This document shows, one piece after another, positions 52,018 through 61,792 of a DNA stretch of 64,000 nt. Location of the stretch: the NCBI RefSeq assembly GCF_009557455.1, contig NZ_CP045651.1:2728001-2792000 (forward strand), read 5' to 3'. This DNA comes from Alistipes sp. dk3624. GTDB lineage: Bacteria > Bacteroidota > Bacteroidia > Bacteroidales > Rikenellaceae. The translations under genes and the position numbers were made by a program. The notes under the pieces are model-generated. The model had not been told where the DNA came from, did not search any database, and worked only from the letters and a program-made list of their open reading frames with translations. Positions within the stretch are counted from its first letter, which is position 1; every line of letters begins with the position of its first letter.

Positions 52018-53442
52018 ATGTCCGCTTTTATACAGAAGCATTCGGTTTATGTGACGGCGTTGCTATGCGTCGTCACATTTTCCGCATGTAAAGACGGCGA
52101 TTTTTACGAGATCCGCGACGAATATGGCAATGTCGCCGATTCGCGTACGTTATCGGCCGGTATATCCACCGTTTATCAGTCGGGCGTAACGGCCTACGAT
52201 ACGCCGGCCGGCTGGGTGACGGGTAACCTGAATACCCGTTTCTACCGGGGGGACGCGCTGTACGACAATCCGCGCGTCAGCGGCGACGATCCCACGCAGG
52301 GCGGCAAAGGGCCGCTTTACGCCGGTTCGTCGTGCGGAAGCTGCCATTCCAATGCCGGACGAACTTATCCGACGCTCTATTCGGAAGGCGGCACCGGTAG
52401 CGGGGGCTTCTCGTCGCACCTGATCTACATTACGAAGAAAAACGGAGGCTTTTTCCGCAATTACGGCCGTGTGCTGCACGATCAGGCGATCACCGGCGTC
52501 GAACCGGAGGGGAAACTTTCCGTTTCATACACCGAGGAGACCTACGCTTTTCCCGACGGGGAGAAGTATTCGCTGATTACGCCTTCCTATTCCGTTTCGG
52601 CTTGGTATGCCGACAGCATCGCTCCGCAGGATCTGATCGTCGACGTCCGCATTCCGCTGCGCCATGTCGGCATGGGGCAGATGATGGCGCTTGACCCGAT
52701 CGAGCTCGAAGAGCTCGCCCGACGCAGCAACTATCCCGAATACGGGATTTCCGGCCGGCTGAACTACATTACCGAGCGCGGCCGGCAGTATATCGGCGTG
52801 TCGGGCAATAAGGCGCAGCATGCCGACCTGACGATCGAACTGGGATTTTCGTCCGACCTGGGCGTCACGAACGACCGTTATCCGCTGGAAGTGGCCGAAG
52901 GGCAGTCGCAGATGCTCGGATACAGTCATTACGGGATACAGATTTCGACGCAGGATATGGAACACGTCGACTTCTACCTGCATGCGCTGGGTGTTCCGGC
53001 GCGCCGCAATGTTGACGATCCGGTCGTGCAGCAGGGCGAGAAGGCGTTTTACCGGGCCCGCTGCGACCTGTGCCACGTTCCCACGCTGCATACGCGGCAG
53101 GACGCTCCGGCGCTTATCAACGGAACCCGACTGCCGTGGCTGGCCAATCAGACGATCCATCCGTACAGCGATTTCCTGCTGCACGATATGGGGCCCGATC
53201 TGGACAGCCATTATACGTCGGGATTGGCGCAGGGCTGCGAATGGCGCACGACGCCGCTGTGGGGGATCGGTCTGCAGCAACGGGTCAATCAGCATACCTA
53301 TTTTCTGCACGACGGCCGTGCCCGCAACCTGAAGGAGGCGATTATGTGGCACGGGGGCGAAGGCGCCGTGTCGCGCGAACTGTTCGCCCGGATGTCGCGG
53401 GACGACCGCGACGCGCTGATCAAGTTCCTCGAATCATTGTAA
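52018..53442 (+). CDS. Di-heme oxidoreductase (DHOR family) lipoprotein
   Basis: 474 residues; lipobox TFSAC with the mature Cys at residue 24. Two haem-c sites are present: CGSCH (about residue 105) and CDLCH (about residue 350). The family (formerly 'thiol oxidoreductase') is a di-haem cytochrome usually encoded beside imelysins. It probably oxidises or reduces a metal or small molecule at the cell surface. Haem attachment can be supplied by the ResB/CcsA protein at the end of the operon. Confidence 0.92.
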   Translation: MSAFIQKHSVYVTALLCVVTFSACKDGDFYEIRDEYGNVADSRTLSAGISTVYQSGVTAYDTPAGWVTGNLNTRFYRGDALYDNPRVSGDDPTQGGKGPLYAGSSCGSCHSNAGRTYPTLYSEGGTGSGGFSSHLIYITKKNGGFFRNYGRVLHDQAITGVEPEGKLSVSYTEETYAFPDGEKYSLITPSYSVSAWYADSIAPQDLIVDVRIPLRHVGMGQMMALDPIELEELARRSNYPEYGISGRLNYITERGRQYIGVSGNKAQHADLTIELGFSSDLGVTNDRYPLEVAEGQSQMLGYSHYGIQISTQDMEHVDFYLHALGVPARRNVDDPVVQQGEKAFYRARCDLCHVPTLHTRQDAPALINGTRLPWLANQTIHPYSDFLLHDMGPDLDSHYTSGLAQGCEWRTTPLWGIGLQQRVNQHTYFLHDGRARNLKEAIMWHGGEGAVSRELFARMSRDDRDALIKFLESL

Positions 53443-53464
53443 ACGACAACCGAACACTATCGAC

Positions 53465-54715
53465 ATGAAGATAAAAATTATATTTTTACTGACCCTGTGT
53501 GCAGCGGCCGTTCAGGCGGCGGCCCAGATCAAGCAGGCCGAAGTCGCTGCGGACAAATACGACGATGCGGACAAATACATCGAAAGCGCCGTGATCCCGA
53601 TGGGGGGCAAAAAAGGATTCAGTTTTCAGACCAAGGCGGGCGATTTCATGCTGAAGCCTTACGTGCTGCTGCAAACCGCCGGAAAATTCAACTGGTACGA
53701 CGACGAACAACTCGGCCTGGACGACCAGGACAACGTGGCGAACAGCGGTTTCGAGATCCCGTATGCGATTTTGGGTTTCTCGGGCCGGGCTTTCAATAAA
53801 CTGACCTTCAATCTGACGCTGAATGCGGCCAAAACCGGCGGGGCGCTGCTCCAGCAGGCGTGGGTCGACGTGAATCTCAAAGACCAGATCCGGTTCCGCG
53901 TCGGTAAGTTCAAGACGCCGTTCAGCCAGGCTTACCTGGTGACGCTGGGCGAAACGCTGTTCCCGATGCTGCCCACTTCGCTCACTTCGTCGGTCTATAT
54001 GGACCGCAGCCTGAACTCGACCCCGCCGACCTTCGCTACCGGCTTCGACCTGGGCGTCATGATGCACGGCCTGCTCGGCGGCAAATGGGAATACAACCTG
54101 GGCGTGTTCAACGGTACAGGCATCGACGTGAACCTGGCCCAGAAAACGCTCAGCGACGACCTGGGCATTCCGTCGCTGCTGTATGCCGCGCGGGTGGCCT
54201 ATATGCCCAAAGGCCCGATCCCGTCGCATCAGGGCCGTATCGACGACTTGCATAACGATAAGATCATGTTCGCGCTGTCGGCTTCGTATAACGTAGAGGC
54301 TAACTGGCAGACGACCAACGATCTGCGGCTCGGCTTCGAATTCACTTACCTCAAAAATCGGCTTTATTTGTCGGCCGAAGCCTATTACCTGAGTTCCGAC
54401 CTGGTCAAGCGGCAGCGGGTGAACCATACTTACCGTTACATTGGGGGATACGCTCAGGTCGGTTATTTCGTGACCCGGAAGTTGCAGCCTGCGCTGCGGT
54501 GGGATTTCATGGACCGCAACTCGACCGAAACGGACGGTTTCCTGAACATGCCGGCCGTCGGACTGAACTATTATATCATGGGGTATAACCTGAAACTGCA
54601 GGCGATGTACCAGTTCCTCGGTCGTTGGGGGCATGCGACGCAGGATGCGCGCGAGCTCGACGATCTGGGACTCGCCCAGCATACGGCCATGGTCATGCTG
54701 CAGTTTTCATTCTAA
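53465..54715 (+). CDS. OprO/OprP-like outer-membrane porin (second)
   Basis: 416 residues with a signal peptide ending near residue 21. Porin-like strands recur (FMLKPYVLLQTAGKFNWYDD, IRFRVGKFKTPFSQAYL, AMVMLQFSF at the C-terminus, a proper barrel end). VGKFKTPF matches the OprO/P signature region. It lies between the di-heme gene and the haem-c lipoprotein gene, with spacings of 22 and 12 bp. Confidence 0.85.
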   Translation: MKIKIIFLLTLCAAAVQAAAQIKQAEVAADKYDDADKYIESAVIPMGGKKGFSFQTKAGDFMLKPYVLLQTAGKFNWYDDEQLGLDDQDNVANSGFEIPYAILGFSGRAFNKLTFNLTLNAAKTGGALLQQAWVDVNLKDQIRFRVGKFKTPFSQAYLVTLGETLFPMLPTSLTSSVYMDRSLNSTPPTFATGFDLGVMMHGLLGGKWEYNLGVFNGTGIDVNLAQKTLSDDLGIPSLLYAARVAYMPKGPIPSHQGRIDDLHNDKIMFALSASYNVEANWQTTNDLRLGFEFTYLKNRLYLSAEAYYLSSDLVKRQRVNHTYRYIGGYAQVGYFVTRKLQPALRWDFMDRNSTETDGFLNMPAVGLNYYIMGYNLKLQAMYQFLGRWGHATQDARELDDLGLAQHTAMVMLQFSF

Positions 54716-54727
54716 CGATGCGCCGAA

Positions 54728-55441
54728 ATGAATAAACGATATCGTCGCCCGGTTTGGGCTGCCGTCCTGTGTTCGCTGTTTGCGGTTTCTTGCGACAGCG
54801 GGGATATTTTCGAGAAGGACAAAACGGCGGATGGGGGAGTCGCCGTACGCGGAACTTTCGAATTGCTCAATCCGGAGGTCTTCCCGCAGCAGTACGACCT
54901 GATTTTCGGAGTTTTCGCCGCCGACGGCACGTCGGCGCTTTCGTCGGTCAACGTGTTGAAACCGGCCGACGGAGAAAAAGTGCAGTTGTCGATCGACAAC
55001 GTGCCCGACGAGGCTCGTTCGGTACGGTTCAGCCTGATTAATTCGGGCCGCCAGGTCGTTCATACGTTTTTCGAATACGATCTCGACGACGACCGGACGT
55101 CGGATGTCGATCTGCCGGCCGTTCAGATCGACCTGCTGGAGTACGACCGCATTCAGCGGATGGTTTTTCAGCAATATAACTGCATTTCGTGCCATCAGGG
55201 AACCAGCGGGGCAGGCGGCTTGCTGCTGACCGAAGGAGACAGCTACCGCTCGCTGGTCGGCGTGCCCGCGACGCACTCGGACAAGCCGCGCGTCGAACCG
55301 TCCGATCCCGACGGCAGCTTTCTGTTGGACGTGTTGACTGCCGAAGGGGCGGTCGCCTATCCGCATACCGGCCTGGTTACGCGGAGCGAAGACATCAACC
55401 TATTGCGGGTATGGATCGAAAAAGGATGCCCGCAGAATTAA
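54728..55441 (+). CDS. Single-haem c-type lipoprotein
   Basis: 237 residues; lipobox LFAVSC. An N-terminal beta-rich domain (~30-135) precedes one haem-c site CISCH (about residue 155) in a short cytochrome-like tail (YNCISCHQGTSGAGGLLLTEGDSYRSLVG). A likely electron carrier between the di-heme protein and another partner. I do not know a named family for the whole chain. Confidence 0.82.
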   Translation: MNKRYRRPVWAAVLCSLFAVSCDSGDIFEKDKTADGGVAVRGTFELLNPEVFPQQYDLIFGVFAADGTSALSSVNVLKPADGEKVQLSIDNVPDEARSVRFSLINSGRQVVHTFFEYDLDDDRTSDVDLPAVQIDLLEYDRIQRMVFQQYNCISCHQGTSGAGGLLLTEGDSYRSLVGVPATHSDKPRVEPSDPDGSFLLDVLTAEGAVAYPHTGLVTRSEDINLLRVWIEKGCPQN

Positions 55442-55445
55442 CCCT

Positions 55446-56600
55446 ATGCCTATGTGTTTTTCAAGCAAAGTATTGTTTTATAGCGATGTGCGCATCGAAA
55501 TCGGATATTTCGAACGCAGCGGCGGTATCGGCGAATGCCATGCGATGCTGCACGTGACCGATACGCAAGCCCCGTTCGCCAAGCAGTTCGGGGATATTTC
55601 CGCCGCTTATTTTTACCTGCTGTCGAGTTACGGCGGCGAGCTGCGTCCCGTTTTCAAACGCTATTTTCTGAGCGATGCGGCCAATCAGATCGCCGTGTTG
55701 CGGGCCGGGGAAAAGCCCTATCCGCCCTGTGCGACTTCCGTCGTGCAGCAGCCTCCGCTCGACGGCGGTAAGATTGCGCTGTGGGTCTACCTACAGTCGG
55801 ATGTCGAAGTCGCTGCGATTCCGTCCGGAGTCACGGCCGATCATAACGGTTACCGGCATATTTGGACAGCGGAGGGAACCTCCCTGTGCGGCGCTTCGGC
55901 CGATCAGACCGAGACATTGCTGGCGCGTTACGCGGACTTGCTGGCCGGACTCGGATGCGCGTTAGAGAACGATTGCGTCCGCACCTGGTTTTTTGTGCAG
56001 AACGTGGACGTCAATTACGGGGGAGTCGTCCGGGCTCGTCGCGGGCTTTTCGAACGGCATGGACTGACGCCGCAGACCCATTACATTACGAGTACCGGGA
56101 TCGAAGGCCGTCACAGCGACCCGCGATGCACCGTCCTGTTCGACGCTTACGCCGTGCAGGGGCTGCAACCCGGACAACAGACTTACCTGCATGCCCGGGA
56201 TTATCTGAATCCGACCTACGAGTACGGCGTGACGTTCGAGCGGGGGGTGCGCGTCCGGTACGGCGACCGCAGCCATGTCCTGCTGTCCGGAACGGCCAGT
56301 ATCGATAACCGGGGAGAGATCGTGGCTCCGGAAGACATCGCGGGCCAGACCGTGCGGATGCTCGAAAACGTCGAAGCGTTGCTCGCCGAGGGGGAGGCGT
56401 CGGCGGACGACCTGGCTCAAATGATCGTCTATCTGCGCGATGCGACCGACTATCCGGCGGTGCGGAAGATATTCGACGACCGGTTCGGACCGGTTCCCAG
56501 GGTGTTCGTGCATGCTCCGGTCTGCCGCCCCGGATGGCTGATCGAAACGGAATGCATTGCCGTTCGGCAGGAGTGCAATCCGCAGTTCGCTCCGCTTTAG
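55446..56600 (+). CDS. RidA-like protein with a long N-terminal domain
   Basis: 384 residues. The C-terminal ~120 residues are RidA/YjgF-like (LLSGTASIDNRGEIV, QTVRMLENVEALLAEG, VYLRDATDY, CRPGWLIETECIAV). The N-terminal ~260 residues resemble the chorismatase/FkbO type of enlarged RidA protein (CVRTWFFVQNVDVNYGGVVRARRGLFERHG). No signal peptide, so cytoplasmic, which is odd in an otherwise envelope-directed operon. Possible role: hydrolysis of an enamine/imine or chorismate-like compound. The gene sits 4 bp after and 3 bp before its neighbours. Confidence 0.78.
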   Translation: MPMCFSSKVLFYSDVRIEIGYFERSGGIGECHAMLHVTDTQAPFAKQFGDISAAYFYLLSSYGGELRPVFKRYFLSDAANQIAVLRAGEKPYPPCATSVVQQPPLDGGKIALWVYLQSDVEVAAIPSGVTADHNGYRHIWTAEGTSLCGASADQTETLLARYADLLAGLGCALENDCVRTWFFVQNVDVNYGGVVRARRGLFERHGLTPQTHYITSTGIEGRHSDPRCTVLFDAYAVQGLQPGQQTYLHARDYLNPTYEYGVTFERGVRVRYGDRSHVLLSGTASIDNRGEIVAPEDIAGQTVRMLENVEALLAEGEASADDLAQMIVYLRDATDYPAVRKIFDDRFGPVPRVFVHAPVCRPGWLIETECIAVRQECNPQFAPL

Positions 56601-56603
56601 CCG

Positions 56604-58970
56604 ATGAGAGCGCTTACCCGGTTCGCATTCGCGCTTTTCGTCGGCATGACGCTCTGTCTGGCCGCCGCGACTTTCGTCGAAAAAGCGGAAGGAACCGAAT
56701 TCGCCGCCCGGACGATCTATCACAGCGGATGGTTCGTCCTGTGGTGGGCTTTACTGGCCGTTTCGGCCTTGACGGTCGTCGCGGGCCGGGCAGTTGCCGG
56801 CCGCCCGGCCGCCGCGGCGCTGCACTTTTCATTCGGTTTGATTTTACTCGGGGCGTTGCTGACCTTTATGACCGCGCGGAAAGGATACGTCCATCTGCGG
56901 GAGGGGAGAACCGTAAACGCTTATTTCTGCGAAACGTCCGCCGAGTCGCGGTCGCTTCCGTTCGGACTCCGGCTCGACCGGTTCGAAATTGCGTGCTATC
57001 CGGGAACGCAGGCTCCGGCGGACTACCTCAGCCGGGTGACGGTGGTCGACGGACAGGATACCCGCGCCGCCGTCGTGTCGATGAACCGCGTGCTGTCGTA
57101 CCGGGGTTACCGTTTTTACCAAACGTCTTTCGACGAAGACCTGCGCGGGAGCATTCTGTCGGTCAACCGGGACCCGTACGGCATTCCGGTTACTTATGCC
57201 GGTTATCTGCTGCTCGGGTTTTCGATGATCGGTACGTTGTGCTCGAAACGGTCGGGGTTCCGCCGGCTGCTCCGTCATCCGTTGCTTCGGCGGACCGGTT
57301 GCCTGTTGTTTTTTGTATTCGGCGCATACGGAGCGGCGGCCGCTCCGGCGACACTGAGCCGTGAAACTGCCGATGCGCTGGGACGGCTGCGCATATTGTA
57401 CGACGGGCGGATCGCGCCGGTACAGACGTTCGCCCGCGATTTTACGCTGAAAATCTACGGAAAACCGTCTTATCGGGGGTTCTCGGCCGAACAGGTGCTC
57501 GCCGGCTGGATTTTTTATCCGGAACAGTGGCAGTTCGAGCGGATGATCCGGGTCGGGCAAGACACTGTGCGCAGGTCGATCGGGTCGGGAAAAACGGCTG
57601 CTCTGGTCGATTTTTTCGGCACAGGAAGAGATTACCGGCTGGCCGGAATGCTCCGTCTTCCGGCCGATCGGAACGATTCTGCGCTGAAAGCGTTTGTCGA
57701 AGCGGACGAAAAGGTGCAATTGATAGCGATGCTCCAGTCCGGCCGGATGCTGAAGTTGTTCCCCGTCGTCGTCGGAGACGGTGTGCGTTGGTTCGCGCCG
57801 ACCGATTCCGTCCGCGGTTTGCCGCGGGGCGATTCGGTTTTTATCAAAGGAATTTTCCCGTTGTTGTACGAGGCCGTGCAAAGCGGTCGTGATGCCGACA
57901 TCCGGAAATTGATCGACAAAACGGACGCTTTTCAGCGGGAACGGGGCGGCGAACGGTTTCTGCCGGACGCGCGGCTTCGCGCCGAGTTGTGGTATAACCG
58001 GTTCGATCCGGTTTCGCTGCTTTGCAGAATCAACCTTGGTTTCGGCCTGCTGGCGTTCGTTCGTTTCGTGTGGAGCCTTGCTGCCGGAAGGCGGCGACGA
58101 TGGGTCGAAAAGATATTTCTCTTTCCGCTGATTCTGTCGGCTGTGGCGCTGACCGCAACGCTCGCGCTACGGAGCTATACGGCCGGACACCTGCCGCTGA
58201 GCAACGGATACGAGACGATGCTGTTCGTCGCCTGGTGCGTGCTGCTGATTGCGCTCGGACTCCGGCGGCGTTTCCCGATCGTGACGGCTTCGGGGTTGTT
58301 GTTGTCGGGATTTGCGCTGCTGGTGGCATGGCTCGGGATGACCAACCCGCAGATCACGCCGCTCGTGCCGGTGCTCCGTTCGCCTTGGCTCAGCCTGCAC
58401 GTGTCGCTGATCATGGCGTCCTATGCGTTGTTCGGATTGATTATGTTGAACGGGACAGCCGCGCTGATCTTTGCGTCCGTCGTCCGTTCGGATGTTGCGG
58501 CGAAACGAACGGTTCTGCTGTGCAGGTTGCAATTGACCGGACGGTTGTTGCTTTATCCGGCCGTTTTCCTGCTGGCCGCCGGTATCTTTATCGGAGCCGT
58601 ATGGGCGAATGCGTCGTGGGGCCGTTACTGGGGTTGGGATCCGAAAGAGGTGTGGGCGCTCGTTACGCTGATGTTGTATGCCTTGCCGTTGCACGGACGG
58701 AGCATTGTCCGGTTTCGTGATCCGCTGTTTTTTCACGCTTACTGTCTGTGGGCGTTCGGGGCAGTGCTGATGACTTACTTCGGGGTGAATTATTTTCTCG
58801 GTGGCATGCACAGCTATGCGGGGGCATTCGCTTTCGGCTCTGCGCTGACCGTCACGGTGGCGGTTGTCGTTGTTTTTGTGTTGCTGACGGTCGTTGCGCG
58901 GGTGCGGTACAAAAATCCGGTTCCGTATTCGAGGCACCGCCGCTATCCGGGATCAGGAAGCGGAAACTGA
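56604..58970 (+). CDS. ResB/CcsA fusion, cytochrome c biogenesis (system II)
   Basis: 788 residues combining a ResB (CcsB) half (N-terminal membrane segments ~5-20, 45-62, 70-88, a large periplasmic part and ~195-210) and a CcsA half with about eight membrane segments. The haem-handling WWD motif is ASWGRYWGWDPKEVWALV at about residues 672-690, and HVS...HSY histidines that ligate haem are in the flanking helices. It exports haem and attaches it to CxxCH motifs. Its place in the operon fits the two haem proteins upstream. Confidence 0.92.
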   Translation: MRALTRFAFALFVGMTLCLAAATFVEKAEGTEFAARTIYHSGWFVLWWALLAVSALTVVAGRAVAGRPAAAALHFSFGLILLGALLTFMTARKGYVHLREGRTVNAYFCETSAESRSLPFGLRLDRFEIACYPGTQAPADYLSRVTVVDGQDTRAAVVSMNRVLSYRGYRFYQTSFDEDLRGSILSVNRDPYGIPVTYAGYLLLGFSMIGTLCSKRSGFRRLLRHPLLRRTGCLLFFVFGAYGAAAAPATLSRETADALGRLRILYDGRIAPVQTFARDFTLKIYGKPSYRGFSAEQVLAGWIFYPEQWQFERMIRVGQDTVRRSIGSGKTAALVDFFGTGRDYRLAGMLRLPADRNDSALKAFVEADEKVQLIAMLQSGRMLKLFPVVVGDGVRWFAPTDSVRGLPRGDSVFIKGIFPLLYEAVQSGRDADIRKLIDKTDAFQRERGGERFLPDARLRAELWYNRFDPVSLLCRINLGFGLLAFVRFVWSLAAGRRRRWVEKIFLFPLILSAVALTATLALRSYTAGHLPLSNGYETMLFVAWCVLLIALGLRRRFPIVTASGLLLSGFALLVAWLGMTNPQITPLVPVLRSPWLSLHVSLIMASYALFGLIMLNGTAALIFASVVRSDVAAKRTVLLCRLQLTGRLLLYPAVFLLAAGIFIGAVWANASWGRYWGWDPKEVWALVTLMLYALPLHGRSIVRFRDPLFFHAYCLWAFGAVLMTYFGVNYFLGGMHSYAGAFAFGSALTVTVAVVVVFVLLTVVARVRYKNPVPYSRHRRYPGSGSGN

Positions 58971-58994
58971 ATTCGTTTTTTCGGTTTCCGCTTC
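58957..58994. terminator. Hairpin between ccsBA and the MG2-protein gene
   Basis: 11-bp stem (58957-58967 with 58984-58994) with a 16-nt loop, overlapping the last codons of the ResB/CcsA gene and facing the end of the convergent gene. Confidence 0.6.
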
Positions 58995-59009
58995 GTTTCG
59001 GGTGTAAGG

Positions 59010-61607
59010 TCATTGCAGGCGGCCCCAATACTTACAGGGTTTTCCGTCCCGGGTGACGCCTTCGATCGCGATGTCGTACCGGGGCGAGTCGTTGTCGTCC
59101 GTATAAAAATAGATATCGCCCGTGCCGTCGGAGCCGATTTTCAGGGTGGGATTCCAATAAACGGTTGTCCGGACGTCCGGTTTTTCGCTCTCCCGCATTT
59201 GAGGCAGGCTGTAAATCGGGCAATAGAATTGTACGCTTTCGGCATAACCGGCCATTTTACAGATTTCCGCTCCGACGGCCCGCGCCCTTCGCTGTAATTC
59301 CGCTTCTGGTTTGAGTACCGCCTCTACGACCAGAGCCTGCCCATTATGGTCGATTTTTACATAAGAGGCATCCCGGGTCGTAAATCCGTTGTATTGCGAA
59401 TAAAAGGTCGGGCTTCTCATCCCTGTTCGCGTATTCATCTGAAAGGTTCTGGCCATGAAATGCGGCAACGGGATGGGTTTGAACATGGATAATCTCGCAG
59501 AGTCGTACAGGGTACCCTGTACCGATATTCTGGGGCGTCTTTTGTCGATTCCCCGCACGACGGCTCCTTTGAGGTAATAGATTTTCTTGCCGCCTTCGAT
59601 ATAGTATTTTTCTTTCGCATTTTCCAGGTAGATTTCCTGTTCCTTTTTTTGTTCGGAAGTGCGTTCCGTAAACGGATGCATCCTTTCGAATCCGGGCCGA
59701 GAATAGTAGCTGTCGATTTCTATTCCCTGCATGGGTTTTCCTTTTGCCGTTTGCGAATAGACGAAAAATTTTGCCGTGTCGTGGAATTCGAGTCCTCCGA
59801 TACGGAAATCGCCTTTTTTGTCCGTTTTTACGGATTGTGAAATGATTCCGTTTTTTCCCGACGATACGGCTATGACCGGGGCGTTTTTGGCTTTCATCCC
59901 TACGATCCATTTGACGTGCCCGCTGATGAACAAGTCCCGCTCTACGGGTTGCGTCGGCCGGAACCGGGCGGTGTCGTTGATTTTGTTCAGGTCGAATCTT
60001 CTCCATCCGTTGGTCATCATGACCATATCCAGCCGGCGTCGGGTATCCGGAGCGTCGTTTAAGAAGTAATATCCCGGGTTCTCGACGTGTCCTTTGAGGT
60101 CGGAACTCAGTAGCAGGTTCGACCGGATGTTGTCGGAAAGGGAGTCCGGTTTTACGGAATTGCTGTCGGTGACGCTGACGGAACAGTCTGCTTCGAGCGG
60201 AATCGCGTTGGCATCGGTAAGCGCGATCCGGACGTGAACCTGTTCCCTGCGTCCGTATTTCGGTTTATCAGGAGCGATCGACCATACTTCCCTCTGGTGG
60301 GGATGAGAGACGAAAACGAGTCGTTCGCTGCGGGGCTTTCCCCGGGCGTCGAGCAGAATTAGGTGCAGGATTCCTTCTGGAAGAGAATCGGTCGGCCATC
60401 CTCCGATGAGATTCCCGGAATCGACGGATACGATTGCCGTGCAGATTCCGCGTACGTGAGTCACGAGAATCATCGAATCGCATGTCGATCCGGGAGCGGC
60501 GGCGATCTTGTATCGTATTTCCCGAGGGGACTGGGAGACGACGATGGCATATCCATCCTCTTTTACGGTGGGTAATTGCGTCCGCAATTTTCTTCCGTCC
60601 GAAGCGGTCACTTCGGCCCGGTAGTCTTGTCCGCTTTGGGGCGACATCGTGAATACGCCCATTCCGTCGTGCTCGCTTACGATTCTTGCAACGGTGTCGC
60701 CGTTGCTGCCGAATACGGTTCCGCTGAACGATATCGGAGAGCCGTCCGAACTTTCTCCCTTAAAAGCAATCCGTTGCGGTTGTCCTGCGATGAGATCCCC
60801 GCCTTCGGGAAAAAACTGTATGCCGAAAGGGGAAAAACTGCCTGGAAAGAAAAACGTGCGTTTGTAATACATCCGGTCGTTGTCAATCTCCAGATCTATA
60901 CGGCCGCCCTCGCAGGCCGAGATTACGGGCAGTTCGGCGAAAACGGAGCCTGTGGCGGAACTTCTTTGCTGTCCCGAAGAGAGACGCTTCCCGTTCCTAT
61001 CGAAGATTTTGAACTGGATGTTTATGTCGGAATACGGCCTGTCGTTTTCGTCACGGAATCGTACGACGGCCTGTTTTTTTGCTGCGCTCAGATCGGTATA
61101 GCTGATTTCCGCGTCGATCTGGTCTGCAATCGGGTTTCCGATCGGGATGTTTTTTTGAAAGAAAAATGCCGGATCGAAATTCAGCATCCATCCGGTGTAT
61201 GCTCTAAGAGTATAGTCTCCTGTCGGAAATGTTGCCGGAATTATGAAATTATTGGTAAATCCGTACCGGTCGCGTTTGATTTTTTTTGAAAATACGATTT
61301 CTCCTTTCCGGTCGATCAGGTCGACGTAGATAAAGTTCGACAAGGTGTCGCTACAGTGGTTCACGGCGTCGACGAGGTACGCTTTGAACCACATTTCGTC
61401 GCCTGCGGCATAATAGGGCTTGTCGAGGTGCAGCCACAGTTTTTCCATGTGCGCCGACCGCTGCCTTTCGAAGAAGGAGTCGATCCGTGCCGTCAGGCAC
61501 GGCAGACTGTCCGCGGCCGAAGATTTTTCCCCTTTCGCGCAAAGCGTCGTCGTCGTCCACGATATGGCGATCAATAAAATACTTTTGAAAAAAAGTCGCT
61601 TTGTCAT
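59010..61607 (-). CDS. MG2-domain (macroglobulin-like) secreted protein
   Basis: 865 residues with a signal peptide (MTKRLFFKSILLIAISWTTTTLCA). Residues ~50-150 match the MG2 domain of alpha-2-macroglobulin-like proteins (LWLHLDKPYYAAGDEMWFKAYLVDA). Further beta-sandwich segments follow (~150-500), then a carboxypeptidase-regulatory-like stretch and a ~200-residue C-terminal region. No thioester motif is seen. In Bacteroidota such proteins are usually found with TonB systems or surface lipoproteins; the function is unknown. Minus-strand promoter elements lie at 61642-61649 and 61670-61673. Confidence 0.8.
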   Translation of the reverse strand: MTKRLFFKSILLIAISWTTTTLCAKGEKSSAADSLPCLTARIDSFFERQRSAHMEKLWLHLDKPYYAAGDEMWFKAYLVDAVNHCSDTLSNFIYVDLIDRKGEIVFSKKIKRDRYGFTNNFIIPATFPTGDYTLRAYTGWMLNFDPAFFFQKNIPIGNPIADQIDAEISYTDLSAAKKQAVVRFRDENDRPYSDINIQFKIFDRNGKRLSSGQQRSSATGSVFAELPVISACEGGRIDLEIDNDRMYYKRTFFFPGSFSPFGIQFFPEGGDLIAGQPQRIAFKGESSDGSPISFSGTVFGSNGDTVARIVSEHDGMGVFTMSPQSGQDYRAEVTASDGRKLRTQLPTVKEDGYAIVVSQSPREIRYKIAAAPGSTCDSMILVTHVRGICTAIVSVDSGNLIGGWPTDSLPEGILHLILLDARGKPRSERLVFVSHPHQREVWSIAPDKPKYGRREQVHVRIALTDANAIPLEADCSVSVTDSNSVKPDSLSDNIRSNLLLSSDLKGHVENPGYYFLNDAPDTRRRLDMVMMTNGWRRFDLNKINDTARFRPTQPVERDLFISGHVKWIVGMKAKNAPVIAVSSGKNGIISQSVKTDKKGDFRIGGLEFHDTAKFFVYSQTAKGKPMQGIEIDSYYSRPGFERMHPFTERTSEQKKEQEIYLENAKEKYYIEGGKKIYYLKGAVVRGIDKRRPRISVQGTLYDSARLSMFKPIPLPHFMARTFQMNTRTGMRSPTFYSQYNGFTTRDASYVKIDHNGQALVVEAVLKPEAELQRRARAVGAEICKMAGYAESVQFYCPIYSLPQMRESEKPDVRTTVYWNPTLKIGSDGTGDIYFYTDDNDSPRYDIAIEGVTRDGKPCKYWGRLQ

Positions 61608-61641
61608 GCCGGCGCGGTTTTTTAATGATGCTTTCGTTTTA

Positions 61642-61673
61642 TAAAGTTATTTATATAATTCGGTTTTACCAAA
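61642..61673 (-). promoter_or_regulatory. Promoter of the MG2-protein gene
   Basis: Minus strand: TTTG at 61670-61673, 20 bp, TAACTTTA at 61642-61649 (last base differs from the TAnnTTTG consensus). The ATG is at 61607. Confidence 0.5.
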
Positions 61674-61713
61674 TAGTTTTATGTAGAAATTGCGATAATG
61701 GCGGACGGATTAT

Positions 61714-61751
61714 AAAATAAGGCTTACGGGATATTCCGTAAGCCTTATTTT
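61714..61751 (-). terminator. Terminator of the PCMD-lipoprotein operon
   Basis: Perfect 16-bp stem (61714-61729 with 61736-61751), 6-nt loop, A/T-rich ends giving a U-tract on the minus strand, 42 bp after the stop at 61793. Confidence 0.85.
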
Positions 61752-61792
61752 CCCGGCATTTTTCGCCGGATGCAACTGCCCGCCGTCCGTTG

